From Anaerolineaceae bacterium (GTDB lineage: Bacteria > Chloroflexota > Anaerolineae > Anaerolineales > Villigracilaceae), in NCBI GenBank assembly GCA_009885525.1, contig VFKN01000074.1, forward strand, positions 1 through 52,770: 52,770 bases of DNA, written 5' to 3'. Under the pieces are notes generated by a model. The model was not told where the DNA came from. It saw only the letters and a list, made by a program, of their open reading frames with translations, and ran no database searches. Position numbers and translations under genes: made by a program. Positions 33,679-41,525 of this stretch are shown here, piece by piece. How positions within the stretch are numbered: position 1 is the first letter of the stretch; every line of letters begins with the position of its first letter.

Positions 33679-33715
33679 ATACCTGAAAGGTATATGATTG
33701 TCTAGTTACAATCAT
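33679..33715. promoter_or_regulatory. Two adjacent palindromes in the atpA/ATP-grasp divergent region
   Basis: ATACCT-GAA-AGGTAT (33679-33693) abuts ATGATTGT-CTAGTT-ACAATCAT (33694-33715). Both are perfect and operator-sized. They lie between the two divergent genes, where either promoter could be controlled. Confidence 0.5.
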
Positions 33716-33743
33716 CCTATACCTTAAGAAATGTCTCATATAC

Positions 33744-33772
33744 TTGCCATTGCGCTATTATTGCGTTATCAC
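33744..33772 (+). promoter_or_regulatory. Candidate promoter of the ATP-grasp gene
   Basis: TTGCCA (33744-33749) and TATCAC (33767-33772) are separated by 17 bases. The predicted start site is about 20 bases before the ATG at 33801, leaving room for the AAGGAG ribosome site at 33783. Confidence 0.4.
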
Positions 33773-33800
33773 TACATCTAATAAGGAGCAAAATTATCGC

Positions 33801-34895
33801 ATGAAACGATACTGGAAGATCGCCGTGCTTGCCAACATTAAAGATGACAATCACCCCAAACCAGAAGGAGTGCCGCCTGATGCGTTTTCCGATTTCGACC
33901 ACATCGAAACAATAGATGCGCTGCGCGCCGCCCTCGAAACAGATGGACACTCCACGCTATTTATCCAGGCGGATAAAGAATTACCCTACGCGCTTAAAGA
34001 AATTCAACCCGATATTTGCTTCAACATCGCAGAAGGACTCGGCGGCGACGCACGTGAAGCCCAGGTGCCGGCCCTGCTCGAAATGCTCGGCATCCCGTAC
34101 ACGGGTTCGCGCGTCCTCGCAAATGGGATCTCGCTGGATAAAACATTGACCAAACGCATCTGGCGCGACAGACGATTACCCGTTGCGCCTTTTCAGGAAT
34201 TTATCCTCGGCGATGAACCCTTGCGCGCCGAATTAAAATTCCCGCTCTTTGTGAAACCCGCGCGCGAAGGCACCGGCATGGGCGTAGACTTAAATGCCAT
34301 CGTCAACAACGAAAAGGAATTACGCGAACGCGCGCAATACATCATCAATGTCTATCAACAACCTGCTTTGGTTGAAACCTTTTTACCCGGGCGCGAATTC
34401 ACCGTCGGCATATTAGGACGCGCCGATGCAAAATTGTTTTCACGCCATCCCGAATGGTATGAAAAAGACGGCTTTCATCGCTTCCCCATTTTAGAGTTGG
34501 ACACCAGCCGTTCGGTCACGCCCTGGGTTTACACCCATGCTGCCAAATCAAAAGATGTAGGACCGGAAGATGCTCCCGGTTATATCTGTCCTGCAGATAT
34601 TGACCCGGAACTTGAAAAGAAATTAAAATATTTCGCATTACGCGCGCACCAACTACTTTACACACTGGATGTCTCACGCACAGATATTCGGCTTGATGAA
34701 GAAGGCAACCCGCGCGTGATGGAGATTAACACGTTGCCCGGTCTCACCCCCGATTACAGCGACCTATGTCTGCAAGCCAAAGCGGAAGGAATCCGCTATG
34801 AAGACTTGGTGCTGGATATTTTATATCTCGGCGCAAGCCGCTGGGGCATGTTGGAGCCGCGCGAACTCCCGCCGGAAACAGGAAAGAAAAAATAA
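33801..34895 (+). CDS. D-alanine-D-alanine ligase-like ATP-grasp enzyme
   Basis: A 364-residue ATP-grasp ligase. Motifs include FNIAEGLGGDAREAQVPALLE (Ddl-like N-domain), PYTGSRVLANGISLDKTLTK, FPLFVKPAREGTGMGV (ATP-binding) and the metal site VMEINTLPGLTP. I start at the ATG with AAGGAG 12 bases upstream, not at the earlier frame start. Ddl makes D-Ala-D-Ala for peptidoglycan, but this group also includes proteins of unknown ligase specificity, and the usual mur neighbours are missing, so another dipeptide-like product is possible. A strong terminator follows. Confidence 0.83.
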   Translation: MKRYWKIAVLANIKDDNHPKPEGVPPDAFSDFDHIETIDALRAALETDGHSTLFIQADKELPYALKEIQPDICFNIAEGLGGDAREAQVPALLEMLGIPYTGSRVLANGISLDKTLTKRIWRDRRLPVAPFQEFILGDEPLRAELKFPLFVKPAREGTGMGVDLNAIVNNEKELRERAQYIINVYQQPALVETFLPGREFTVGILGRADAKLFSRHPEWYEKDGFHRFPILELDTSRSVTPWVYTHAAKSKDVGPEDAPGYICPADIDPELEKKLKYFALRAHQLLYTLDVSRTDIRLDEEGNPRVMEINTLPGLTPDYSDLCLQAKAEGIRYEDLVLDILYLGASRWGMLEPRELPPETGKKK

Positions 34896-34925
34896 AAAAG
34901 AGCCTCGTTTGCGAGGCTCTTTTTT
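34895..34925 (+). terminator. Rho-independent terminator
   Basis: AGAGCCTCG / CGAGGCTCT stem with TTTG loop, flanked by an A-run and a six-T run. It serves the ATP-grasp gene and, through the A-run on the left, the convergent cytochrome gene as well. Confidence 0.9.
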
Positions 34926-34931
34926 ATTTCA

Positions 34932-36320
34932 TTAATCGTCGTCGTCGTCGTCGCCGCCTTCAAACCCACCCTCATGACACGCTGTACAAGTCGCTTCGTT
35001 CACAGTGGACGGGTGGCATTGCCTGCATGTCGCGCCGCCGTGATTAATGCCATTGCCACCTTCTTCCGCTCTTGGCTCGCGATGCGAGAGATCAAACTGT
35101 GCTGGCGTCCAACCGGATATTGTATGACAGGAAGAACAATCTCCGCTAAACGCGCCCGCGTGAAAATCCGGGTCGGCGTGACAAGTGGAGCAAGTGGTAG
35201 AAAGCCCGGTGAATACGCCGCCTTTATGGCATTGGTCGCATTGAACATCCCCATGACCACCGTTCAACGGGAAATTCACGCTGTTATGATCGAAACTTTC
35301 CACATCGTCCCAGTTCTTTGTATTATGGCAAGCGGAACAATCTGTACCGTTCTGACCGTTATGCTCATCGTCTTTTTGATGGCAATCATTACAAGTTGAT
35401 GGTGTACCTTTGAAGACATTGTTGATATGGCATTTTTCACACGCTACATCTGTATGCCCGCCTTCCAGTTTGAACGCAGCTAAATTGTGATCAAACTTGG
35501 CGGGCGTCCAAGCCTCGGGGTTGTGACAGACTCCGCAGGCGGCTCCGTATGCGCCCGCGTGGGGGTCATCTTTTTGGTGACAGGAGGAACATTCCGTGGG
35601 AGTAGATTGGAGGTCAGCGGCACTATGCGCGTTTGTATGGCATTGGGCACAATCCAAATTCGCGTGTTTTCCATCCAAGGAGAAACTAAACATCGCATGA
35701 GAAAAATCTTTACCGTAGCGATCCACACCATCATGGCAGCCGAGACAATTTGAGCCATAGGCAGTGACATGCGACTCGGTAAACGTCACATCCATATCAC
35801 GATGACAGGTATCACATGTAGAGATTTCAAACTTATACGAGTCACCCGCGTGACAATCACTGCACACGAATGACTTGCGGGCAACCGTTGTTTGATGTCC
35901 ATTCAACGAGAAACCCAGCGCGTCGTGCGGAAATGAATTCTCACTTAAATCGGTAAGCGCCGCGCTTGCACCGCGATGTTCAGGGTGACATTCACGGCAT
36001 CCCAACCCTGGATTATTTTGCGCGATGACGCTGTGTAATTCGTCGGTATGGAACAACTGCGCGGAAATATCTTGATGGCATTGCATACAACGATCTGCCA
36101 TTATTCCCGCGTCCCACGGCGCGGCGTGACAAGCGGAACATTCGCCAATGGCTGCGTGGGCAGTAACTCCGCCCATTGCGTCGCCCGCCTGCGCGTTGAG
36201 CGGTCCTGCTGAAAACATCTGTGCGCCGCTGATAAAAATAGCAACGACAATTACGATCAAAGTAATGAGAGCCGCAAAAATTCCTGTGCTGGTTAAGCAT
36301 CCAAGTTTATTATTTTTCAT
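34932..36320 (-). CDS. Membrane-anchored 17-haem cytochrome c
   Basis: A 462-residue protein with an N-terminal membrane segment (about residues 9-32, uncleaved anchor or signal) and 17 CXXCH haem-binding motifs. The central part is a roughly 60-residue repeat with pattern FDH...F.L.GGH..V.C..CH...VF.GT...C..CH..D..H.G...DC..CH (three haems per unit). The C-terminus ends in an acidic Asp tail from a GAC trinucleotide run. I start at the ATG with GGTGG upstream; the frame's GTG is three codons earlier. Located outside the cytoplasmic membrane, it should carry electrons from the b-type protein encoded 9 bp upstream to an extracellular or periplasmic acceptor. Confidence 0.9.
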   Translation of the reverse strand: MKNNKLGCLTSTGIFAALITLIVIVVAIFISGAQMFSAGPLNAQAGDAMGGVTAHAAIGECSACHAAPWDAGIMADRCMQCHQDISAQLFHTDELHSVIAQNNPGLGCRECHPEHRGASAALTDLSENSFPHDALGFSLNGHQTTVARKSFVCSDCHAGDSYKFEISTCDTCHRDMDVTFTESHVTAYGSNCLGCHDGVDRYGKDFSHAMFSFSLDGKHANLDCAQCHTNAHSAADLQSTPTECSSCHQKDDPHAGAYGAACGVCHNPEAWTPAKFDHNLAAFKLEGGHTDVACEKCHINNVFKGTPSTCNDCHQKDDEHNGQNGTDCSACHNTKNWDDVESFDHNSVNFPLNGGHGDVQCDQCHKGGVFTGLSTTCSTCHADPDFHAGAFSGDCSSCHTISGWTPAQFDLSHREPRAEEGGNGINHGGATCRQCHPSTVNEATCTACHEGGFEGGDDDDDD

Positions 36321-36329
36321 GGCAGCCAC

Positions 36330-36884
36330 CTACTTTAAAAGCGTGGCGTAATAGATCGCCCCGCCAATATGTGCGAAAGCGGAAATAAACAACGCCATGC
36401 CAATGGGAATATGAACGGTATGCCAAAGCGACATAAACCGCCGCGCCTGCCGCAATGCCGCTTCTGAAAGCGTGCCTTCAATTTCAAGCCCATCCAACGT
36501 GCGCGGAATGCGCGTGTAAATATAACGCCCGATGATTCCGCTAAAAACAATAATGATGGTTAAAAGCGTTACCACGCCCGCAAGCCCGTTGAACTTCCAC
36601 GAGGTGTGCAGCAGAACCATATACGGGCCGACCAACCCGGTGAAGATGTGAAATTGAAGCCAAATCGCCATGCGCCCCCAGCCTGCGCCGCGTACGCGTT
36701 TGCGTATGCTGTAAAGAATCTCGGTCATCAACATCAGGGTAAATCCCAAAATGCCGATCCCATGACCGAACAACTCACCTGCCGCGGGAATTTCCCGCGT
36801 ATAAAAGACCACTGCCCCATATGCAATCGTGATAAATATCCCCGCAAAAAAAGCCCACCAGAGTTCTGCGTTACTACGAAGCAT
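36330..36884 (-). CDS. Four-helix membrane protein, cytochrome b-like
   Basis: A 184-residue integral membrane protein with four to five hydrophobic segments and histidines placed as possible haem b ligands (FGHGIG, LQFHIFTG, LLHTSW, LWHTVHIP, SAFAHIGG). It resembles b561-type membrane subunits that pass quinol electrons to a cytochrome c. I did not match it to a named family, so the haem role is inferred. Its stop is 9 bases before the cytochrome c start, giving a two-gene operon. The FAD oxidoreductase and ferredoxin genes upstream on the same strand are separated by repeat DNA. Confidence 0.72.
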   Translation of the reverse strand: MLRSNAELWWAFFAGIFITIAYGAVVFYTREIPAAGELFGHGIGILGFTLMLMTEILYSIRKRVRGAGWGRMAIWLQFHIFTGLVGPYMVLLHTSWKFNGLAGVVTLLTIIIVFSGIIGRYIYTRIPRTLDGLEIEGTLSEAALRQARRFMSLWHTVHIPIGMALFISAFAHIGGAIYYATLLK

Positions 36885-36902
36885 GATGCCCTCTCCTCAA
36901 TT

Positions 36903-36996
36903 ATCAGTAGATCACGAAAACGTAGTAACGACTTCAGTCGTTCGGCTAAAAAGCGACTAAAGTCGCAACTACGAAGTCTTTTCGTGAAGTACTGAT
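36903..36996. repeat. Nested palindromic repeat (type GTAGTAACGAC)
   Basis: Outer arms ATCAGTA/TACTGAT and TCACGAAAA/TTTTCGTGA enclose inner arms GTAGTAACGACTTCAGTCGT and GCGACTAAAGTCGCAACTAC, which also pair with each other. It lies in the 204-bp gap between two minus-strand genes. Confidence 0.7.
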
Positions 36997-37002
36997 TATT
37001 TT

Positions 37003-37082
37003 TTAACACAAAGTACACAAAGGAAGGAACTTAAGTTTTTCAAGTCTTTCTAATTTGTGACCGTTGTGCCCTTTGTGTTTAA
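37003..37082. repeat. Inverted repeat (type AACACAAAG)
   Basis: AACACAAAGTACACAAAGG at the left and CCCTTTGTGTTT at the right form a long imperfect inverted repeat, next to the previous element. Nothing else occupies this gap. Confidence 0.6.
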
Positions 37083-37088
37083 GAACTT

Positions 37089-38399
37089 TTATACTGCGAT
37101 ATTCTTCCTCCAGCCCATCCAAAAATCTGCGATCAGGTCTGCTATTGGCGCATCGGGCTGCATTAAAGAATCGCGGATGGGGGAAATATCCGCGCTGTTG
37201 GCGATCATCTTTTGGAGCGGGAAGGAAAGTTTCTGGTCGCCCATCAAGACTGCGCCGATCAAATGCTTGTCACCAATCAACAAGCGGATGTGATTCACAT
37301 CAAGGCCGCTTTGCGCGACAATGGCTTCGGGTAGTTCCCTCCACGTTTCGCTGTCGCCGCGCGCAATGCCGACGACATCTTCATCGCGTCCGCGCCCGAC
37401 CGCACCGATGATCGTGGTGGTCAGACCCGCCAGGCGCGTCACATTAAACGGCGCGGATTTAAGATACGTGGATTTCCGTCCCGCCATATTCAACCCCGCC
37501 ACGTGACCCTGCTCACGCGCAGGATTCCATAAACTATCCAAAACAGAATGTCCCGTCAACGGATCATAGACCTGCGCCACATCGCCCGCCGCGAAAATAT
37601 CGGGGTCATTGGTTTGTAAATGCTCATCCGCTAAAATACCGCGTTCCACATTCAAACCAATTCCCTGCACAAGATCCAACCGCGGAACAATGCCCACCGC
37701 ATACGCGACCATATCACACTTTATCGTATGCCCGTCTGCCGTGCGGATACCCGCCACGCGCCCGCTTTTGCCAACGATCTCTGCCAAATCTGAGTGATGA
37801 TGCAGGGTCACACCTTCTTCTTGTAAATGTCCCTCCACCACAAGCGACTCGCGTTTATCCAGCACGCTGCTCCAATATCGATCGCCGCGCAAAAGATAAT
37901 GGACATTCATGCCGTGCGCCAGCAGAGCCTCGGTCAATTCAAGCGCAGTAATTCCGCCGCCGACCACAACCGCCGTCCTGCCGCGTTTTGCCCACTTGAG
38001 AATATTATTTGCATCAGTGAGATGATCCAACTTGAACACGCCTTCAAGTTTTGCACCTGGAACATTCAGCGGGATAGCGCGCGCGCCAACCGCGATCAAC
38101 AATTTATCGTATACGATCGCGGGCTTGCCTTCAATCTCCAATTTATGCTGTTCAGGCACAATGCGCGTAATGCGTTCTTTTAGGAAACTAAAATTCAGTT
38201 CTTTGTAATCATCTTTTGTACGCGAATACAAAGCCTTATCATCAATCTCGCCTGTTAAATAGTAAGCCAATCCCGGGCGCGAATAAAATCCATGCGGATC
38301 ATCGCTGACCATGATGATCTCCCCCGTTTTATCCACCGATCGAATTGATTCAACCGCGGCAAACCCCGCCACACCCGCGCCGATGATCACGTACCTCAT
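37089..38399 (-). CDS. FAD/NAD(P)-dependent oxidoreductase (nitrite-reductase/rubredoxin-reductase-like)
   Basis: A 436-residue two-dinucleotide-binding flavoprotein. FAD site: IIGAGVAGFAAVESIR at the N-terminus and IFAAGDVAQ near residue 280. The NAD(P) site is VVVGGGITALELTEAL. A conserved Arg-rich RPGLAYYLTGE segment also fits. It has no redox-active CXXC pair, so it is of the NirB-N/rubredoxin reductase type rather than thioredoxin reductase. Its start overlaps the ferredoxin stop (ATGA). It likely passes electrons between NAD(P)H and the ferredoxin. The C-terminus has an unassigned 100-residue extension. Confidence 0.85.
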   Translation of the reverse strand: MRYVIIGAGVAGFAAVESIRSVDKTGEIIMVSDDPHGFYSRPGLAYYLTGEIDDKALYSRTKDDYKELNFSFLKERITRIVPEQHKLEIEGKPAIVYDKLLIAVGARAIPLNVPGAKLEGVFKLDHLTDANNILKWAKRGRTAVVVGGGITALELTEALLAHGMNVHYLLRGDRYWSSVLDKRESLVVEGHLQEEGVTLHHHSDLAEIVGKSGRVAGIRTADGHTIKCDMVAYAVGIVPRLDLVQGIGLNVERGILADEHLQTNDPDIFAAGDVAQVYDPLTGHSVLDSLWNPAREQGHVAGLNMAGRKSTYLKSAPFNVTRLAGLTTTIIGAVGRGRDEDVVGIARGDSETWRELPEAIVAQSGLDVNHIRLLIGDKHLIGAVLMGDQKLSFPLQKMIANSADISPIRDSLMQPDAPIADLIADFWMGWRKNIAV

Positions 38400-38662
38400 G
38401 AGTCCCTCCGCTCGAATAGATCAGTCTGCGCAAAACGCAAAACCCCGCGCGGACAGCGCGCCACGCACTCGCCGCAAGTCAAACATTCGCTGTGTTTCAC
38501 AGCCTCGTTGCGCCAGACATACGCGCGCACATCGATCCCGATCGGGCAGTTATATGAACAGATGCCGCACTGCACACAGCGCGACGGCTCAGGCACAACA
38601 TGTCCCTCAGAAAGCACGGTGCGGCGGGTTGAATCGCTTTTGAAAATATTTAAAAATGACAT
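38396..38662 (-). CDS. Two [4Fe-4S] ferredoxin-like protein
   Basis: An 88-residue iron-sulphur protein with CVQCGICSYNCP and CLTCGECVARCP, each a complete [4Fe-4S] ligand set. I start at MSFLNIFKSDSTRR because GGAG sits 8 bases upstream; the longer frame adds a non-homologous 47-residue tail. It overlaps the FAD oxidoreductase and is translated just before it, so the two form a reductase-ferredoxin pair. The acidic-to-neutral C-terminus may contact a partner. Confidence 0.88.
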   Translation of the reverse strand: MSFLNIFKSDSTRRTVLSEGHVVPEPSRCVQCGICSYNCPIGIDVRAYVWRNEAVKHSECLTCGECVARCPRGVLRFAQTDLFERRDS

Positions 38663-38769
38663 AATGTTCTCCAATTTAACTACAGTCGTCAATACCCCAA
38701 AAAAGTTACGGCTGGTTTGATTATACGACCATCCGGTATTTATCACGAAAGAAATAAGGATGGATTCCC

Positions 38770-38824
38770 GTAACGCGACATTTATGTCGCAAAGCCCTGC
38801 CAAGCGACATAAATATCGCGCTAC
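38770..38824. repeat. REP-like palindrome (type GCGACATTTATGTCGC)
   Basis: GTAACGCGACATTTATGTCGC (38770-38790) and GCGACATAAATATCGCGCTAC (38804-38824) pair over 21 bp with two mismatches. It lies in the 217-bp gap before the cold-shock gene's terminator. The remaining bases show no gene. Confidence 0.75.
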
Positions 38825-38836
38825 AAACTTAAATAA

Positions 38837-38866
38837 AAACAGGATTACCTCTCGACAATCCTGTTT
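38837..38866 (-). terminator. Terminator of the cold-shock gene
   Basis: AAACAGGATT / AATCCTGTTT stem with a 10-base loop; on the minus strand it is followed by a short T-run (TTTTATTTAAG). Confidence 0.8.
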
Positions 38867-38879
38867 GCAAATTACTCAA

Positions 38880-39098
38880 TTAAGCAAGCGGCTTCACATC
38901 CGCTGCCTGCAAACCCTTGGGGCCATCTTCAATGGAAAACTCCACTTTCTGTTCGGCCTCAAGTTTGCGATAGCCATCGCTTTGAATGGCGCTGAAATGA
39001 ACAAACACATCCGCGCCACCATTATCGTCGCGTCCAATAAAGCCATAGCCCTTGGTCGCATTAAACCACTTGACGGTTCCAACAAAACGTTCTGACAT
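38880..39098 (-). CDS. Cold-shock-domain protein
   Basis: A 72-residue single cold-shock domain RNA/DNA-binding protein. RNP1 is KGYGFIGRD and RNP2 DVFVHFS, with the typical GTVKWFN opening. Start chosen at the ATG with AGGAG about 8 bases upstream; the longer frame is not conserved. Such chaperones melt RNA secondary structure in cold or stress. Only about 100 bp precedes it, with no obvious cold-shock leader structure. Confidence 0.95.
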   Translation of the reverse strand: MSERFVGTVKWFNATKGYGFIGRDDNGGADVFVHFSAIQSDGYRKLEAEQKVEFSIEDGPKGLQAADVKPLA

Positions 39099-39199
39099 TT
39101 TATTACTCCTGCTGATTAAAAAATTATGCCCATCCATCTTCAACTTTCAAAGGTGAACCGGCATGTTAAACGCAAGATTATCGCGGCTAAATGTGGATG

Positions 39200-39853
39200 T
39201 CAAGATTTTCGATTTTTCTTCTTATTGGATGCATACCGCGATACGAGATGAAACCACCAAGGGGATCTTCGCACGGTTATCTTCGCCTCGCGGATAACGC
39301 GCCGCAACCCCTCCGCCCCATCGAACTGATCCAGCAGCAGACGAGACCTGCCCACCTCGAAAGCCGCGTGCGCATCCGAGCCAACCGTGCCGGGGATATT
39401 ATGCCGCTCTGCAAATTCCCGCGCTCGAATATTAAATCTTGAAAACATACAGCGCGAATTGAACACTTCAATCGCATCCACCAAAGGCAAAATCTCAAGC
39501 AGGTCATTTTCCTGCCAGCCGCCTTTACGCAACTCATCAAAGGGATGCGACACGCTGATAAATGCGCCTTGTACCTTTAACAATTTGATCGTCTCTAGCG
39601 GCGAAAGATATGCGGGAATTTCCTCCTGCACAAACGCCGCGAGAATTTCTCCCTTGGTGGTCATAATCTCTTCGCCAATGATGATAAACTCAGGGGCAAG
39701 CAATTGCGCGGCACGTGCGCCCGCAATCGAATTGTGGTCGGTGATCACCAGCTGGTCAAGTCCCTTGCGGCGCGCCGCGCGAATCAAATCCGCGGGGCGC
39801 GTAAGGGAATCTTTTGAGGCATAGGTGTGGCAATGAAATTCGAGAGAAATCAT
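39200..39853 (-). CDS. PHP-domain metal-dependent phosphoesterase-like protein
   Basis: A 217-residue PHP-domain protein. The metal-binding motifs are present: EFHCHTYASKDSL, TDHNSIAGA, GEEIMTTKGE, VSHPFDELRKGG and GSDAHAAFEVG. PHP domains use two or three metal ions to hydrolyse phosphate esters; free-standing members act on small nucleotides or histidinol phosphate-like compounds. I start at MISLEFHCHTY, the first conserved residues. It is divergent from the SPFH locus, sharing a 69-bp promoter region with it. Specificity is unknown. Confidence 0.82.
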   Translation of the reverse strand: MISLEFHCHTYASKDSLTRPADLIRAARRKGLDQLVITDHNSIAGARAAQLLAPEFIIIGEEIMTTKGEILAAFVQEEIPAYLSPLETIKLLKVQGAFISVSHPFDELRKGGWQENDLLEILPLVDAIEVFNSRCMFSRFNIRAREFAERHNIPGTVGSDAHAAFEVGRSRLLLDQFDGAEGLRRVIREAKITVRRSPWWFHLVSRYASNKKKNRKS

Positions 39854-39864
39854 GACATTTGTTC

Positions 39865-39894
39865 TTGACAAACAGATTTTCAACAGTATATACT
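39865..39894 (+). promoter_or_regulatory. Strong sigma70-like promoter of the SPFH locus
   Basis: TTGACA (39865-39870) and TATACT (39889-39894) with an 18-base spacer, the best promoter in the window. The start of transcription would be near 39901, leaving a leader of about 20 bases with GGTGG before the ATG at 39923. Confidence 0.65.
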
Positions 39895-39922
39895 AACTAA
39901 ATGACAAAGCAGGTGGTGATAC

Positions 39923-41521
39923 ATGATATTTATTTTTGGTATTACAGATAGTATAAATGATTTTCTGAGCTGGATTTTTTTCATCTTTGCCGCGATAGGG
40001 GTGTTATTTCATATTCTTTATTATTCGACAAAGGTGATGAAAGAACGAGGCTTGCTGCAAGGCCCAATCTTAACGACAATCCTGATTCTTCAGTATGCTC
40101 TGGGGATCGGAATATCGCTTGGGCTGGCATGGCTGCTGACGAAGTATACGCCAATCACGTTCGCAACTGTGATCTGGGTGGAGATGTATGCGTTTGTCAT
40201 CTATTATTTTATAACAAGGGAACATGCGGAGGTACGAGGCATATACTCGGCGTTGCTGCATCTTGTGGTGCTTAGTGCGGGCTGGTATATGGATCGCTGG
40301 CTGGGGATTTTATTTTTTTCTGTTCCGCTGTTGTTCGTTTTTAATCACATGCTGAGTCGCATTGCGCTGGTAATCATTCCAACATCCGACCCGGATAACC
40401 TGATCGAAATGCGGCAAAGGCGAAAGGTTTTCTTTTCTTATGTCTTTGGGCTGCAAATGCCGTTTTGGAATGTAAGTGAAATGAATGCGCGCGAATTAGA
40501 AAAACGGATTGACGGCGCACCATTTCTAGATACTACGCCATTCCCCGGCATGCTCAGAACATATTCGCATCAAGTAGTTGGCGTTTCAAACGGAATCAAT
40601 TTCCGCGTGGAAGGACCCGGTGTGGTCTTTACGAAAAAAGGCGACCAGCCTTTTGAGGTCGTGGATTTGCGATCTCAAACGCGCAACTCGACCATCCACG
40701 CATTTTCAAAGGAAGGGATTCCATTTCTTGCAAATGTGAGTGTGACGTTTAAGATCGATCGGGAACCCTGGCATCCAATCCTCCACCATCAACTTAAGCG
40801 CGCCAACCCATTGATGATCGGAGGCAAAGTGCCTGATCGCAACCTCAAAGGAATGTTCCCCTATTCGAGTGTGCGCGTCAGATCTGCTTTGTACTTGCGT
40901 AGTAAACAATCACAGCCAGATGAAATGATCGAAAGATGGGACGACCATATTCTGTCCGCTGCGGAGGAAGCAGCGCGTGAAATTCTGGCGGAACGTCCAC
41001 TGATCGAGTTGTGGAATCTGGAAAACCCAAATACCAACGCACTGGATGAGATCGCCAAACAGATGAAGATACAGATCGAATTTCCGTTGCGAGTCAAAGG
41101 GATTTTTGTGGTGGCCACCAAGGCTGTGCCAGACTTTTCAGATAAGGAAGGTCTAGCAGATAAAGAGCGCGAGGTAAACAAGACAGTAGTCAAACAGCAA
41201 ATTGACAGTTGGAACGCAGAACGCGAGCGTGAGCGAATCATCACTCAAACAGAGGCGGAGATTATTGCCGAGGAGATTGAGCAGGAAGCGCGAGTATATG
41301 CGCACTCCGCGCTGCTAACTGCGATTGCAGAAGGTCTGCAAATGGCGCGGACGCGCGATCCTAATCTGATGCGCTATGTTATCGCTTTGCGGTATGTTGG
41401 AGCATTGGAGAGTATGATCAACCAACTGCCCAACGATCCGAATGATCCAGAGCGGCAAAACACGCTCAGCACCGTGAAAGGTGCAAAGCGGAATATAATG
41501 TTACAAGTACCGAGGGATTAA
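39923..41521 (+). CDS. Membrane-anchored SPFH/band-7-like protein 1
   Basis: A 532-residue protein with about five N-terminal membrane segments (within residues 8-150), unusual for SPFH proteins, which normally have one. A band-7-type beta domain follows at about residues 225-300 (VEGPGVVFTKKGDQPFEVVD, ANVSVTFKID), then a charged coiled-coil (QQIDSWNAERERERIITQTEAE) and a short helical end. SPFH proteins build ring or cage assemblies in the membrane that hold proteases or lipids. I assign it by overall pattern, since similarity is weak. It is the first of four such proteins here and lies 5 bp before the second. Confidence 0.65.
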   Translation: MIFIFGITDSINDFLSWIFFIFAAIGVLFHILYYSTKVMKERGLLQGPILTTILILQYALGIGISLGLAWLLTKYTPITFATVIWVEMYAFVIYYFITREHAEVRGIYSALLHLVVLSAGWYMDRWLGILFFSVPLLFVFNHMLSRIALVIIPTSDPDNLIEMRQRRKVFFSYVFGLQMPFWNVSEMNARELEKRIDGAPFLDTTPFPGMLRTYSHQVVGVSNGINFRVEGPGVVFTKKGDQPFEVVDLRSQTRNSTIHAFSKEGIPFLANVSVTFKIDREPWHPILHHQLKRANPLMIGGKVPDRNLKGMFPYSSVRVRSALYLRSKQSQPDEMIERWDDHILSAAEEAAREILAERPLIELWNLENPNTNALDEIAKQMKIQIEFPLRVKGIFVVATKAVPDFSDKEGLADKEREVNKTVVKQQIDSWNAERERERIITQTEAEIIAEEIEQEARVYAHSALLTAIAEGLQMARTRDPNLMRYVIALRYVGALESMINQLPNDPNDPERQNTLSTVKGAKRNIMLQVPRD

Positions 41522-41525
41522 TATC

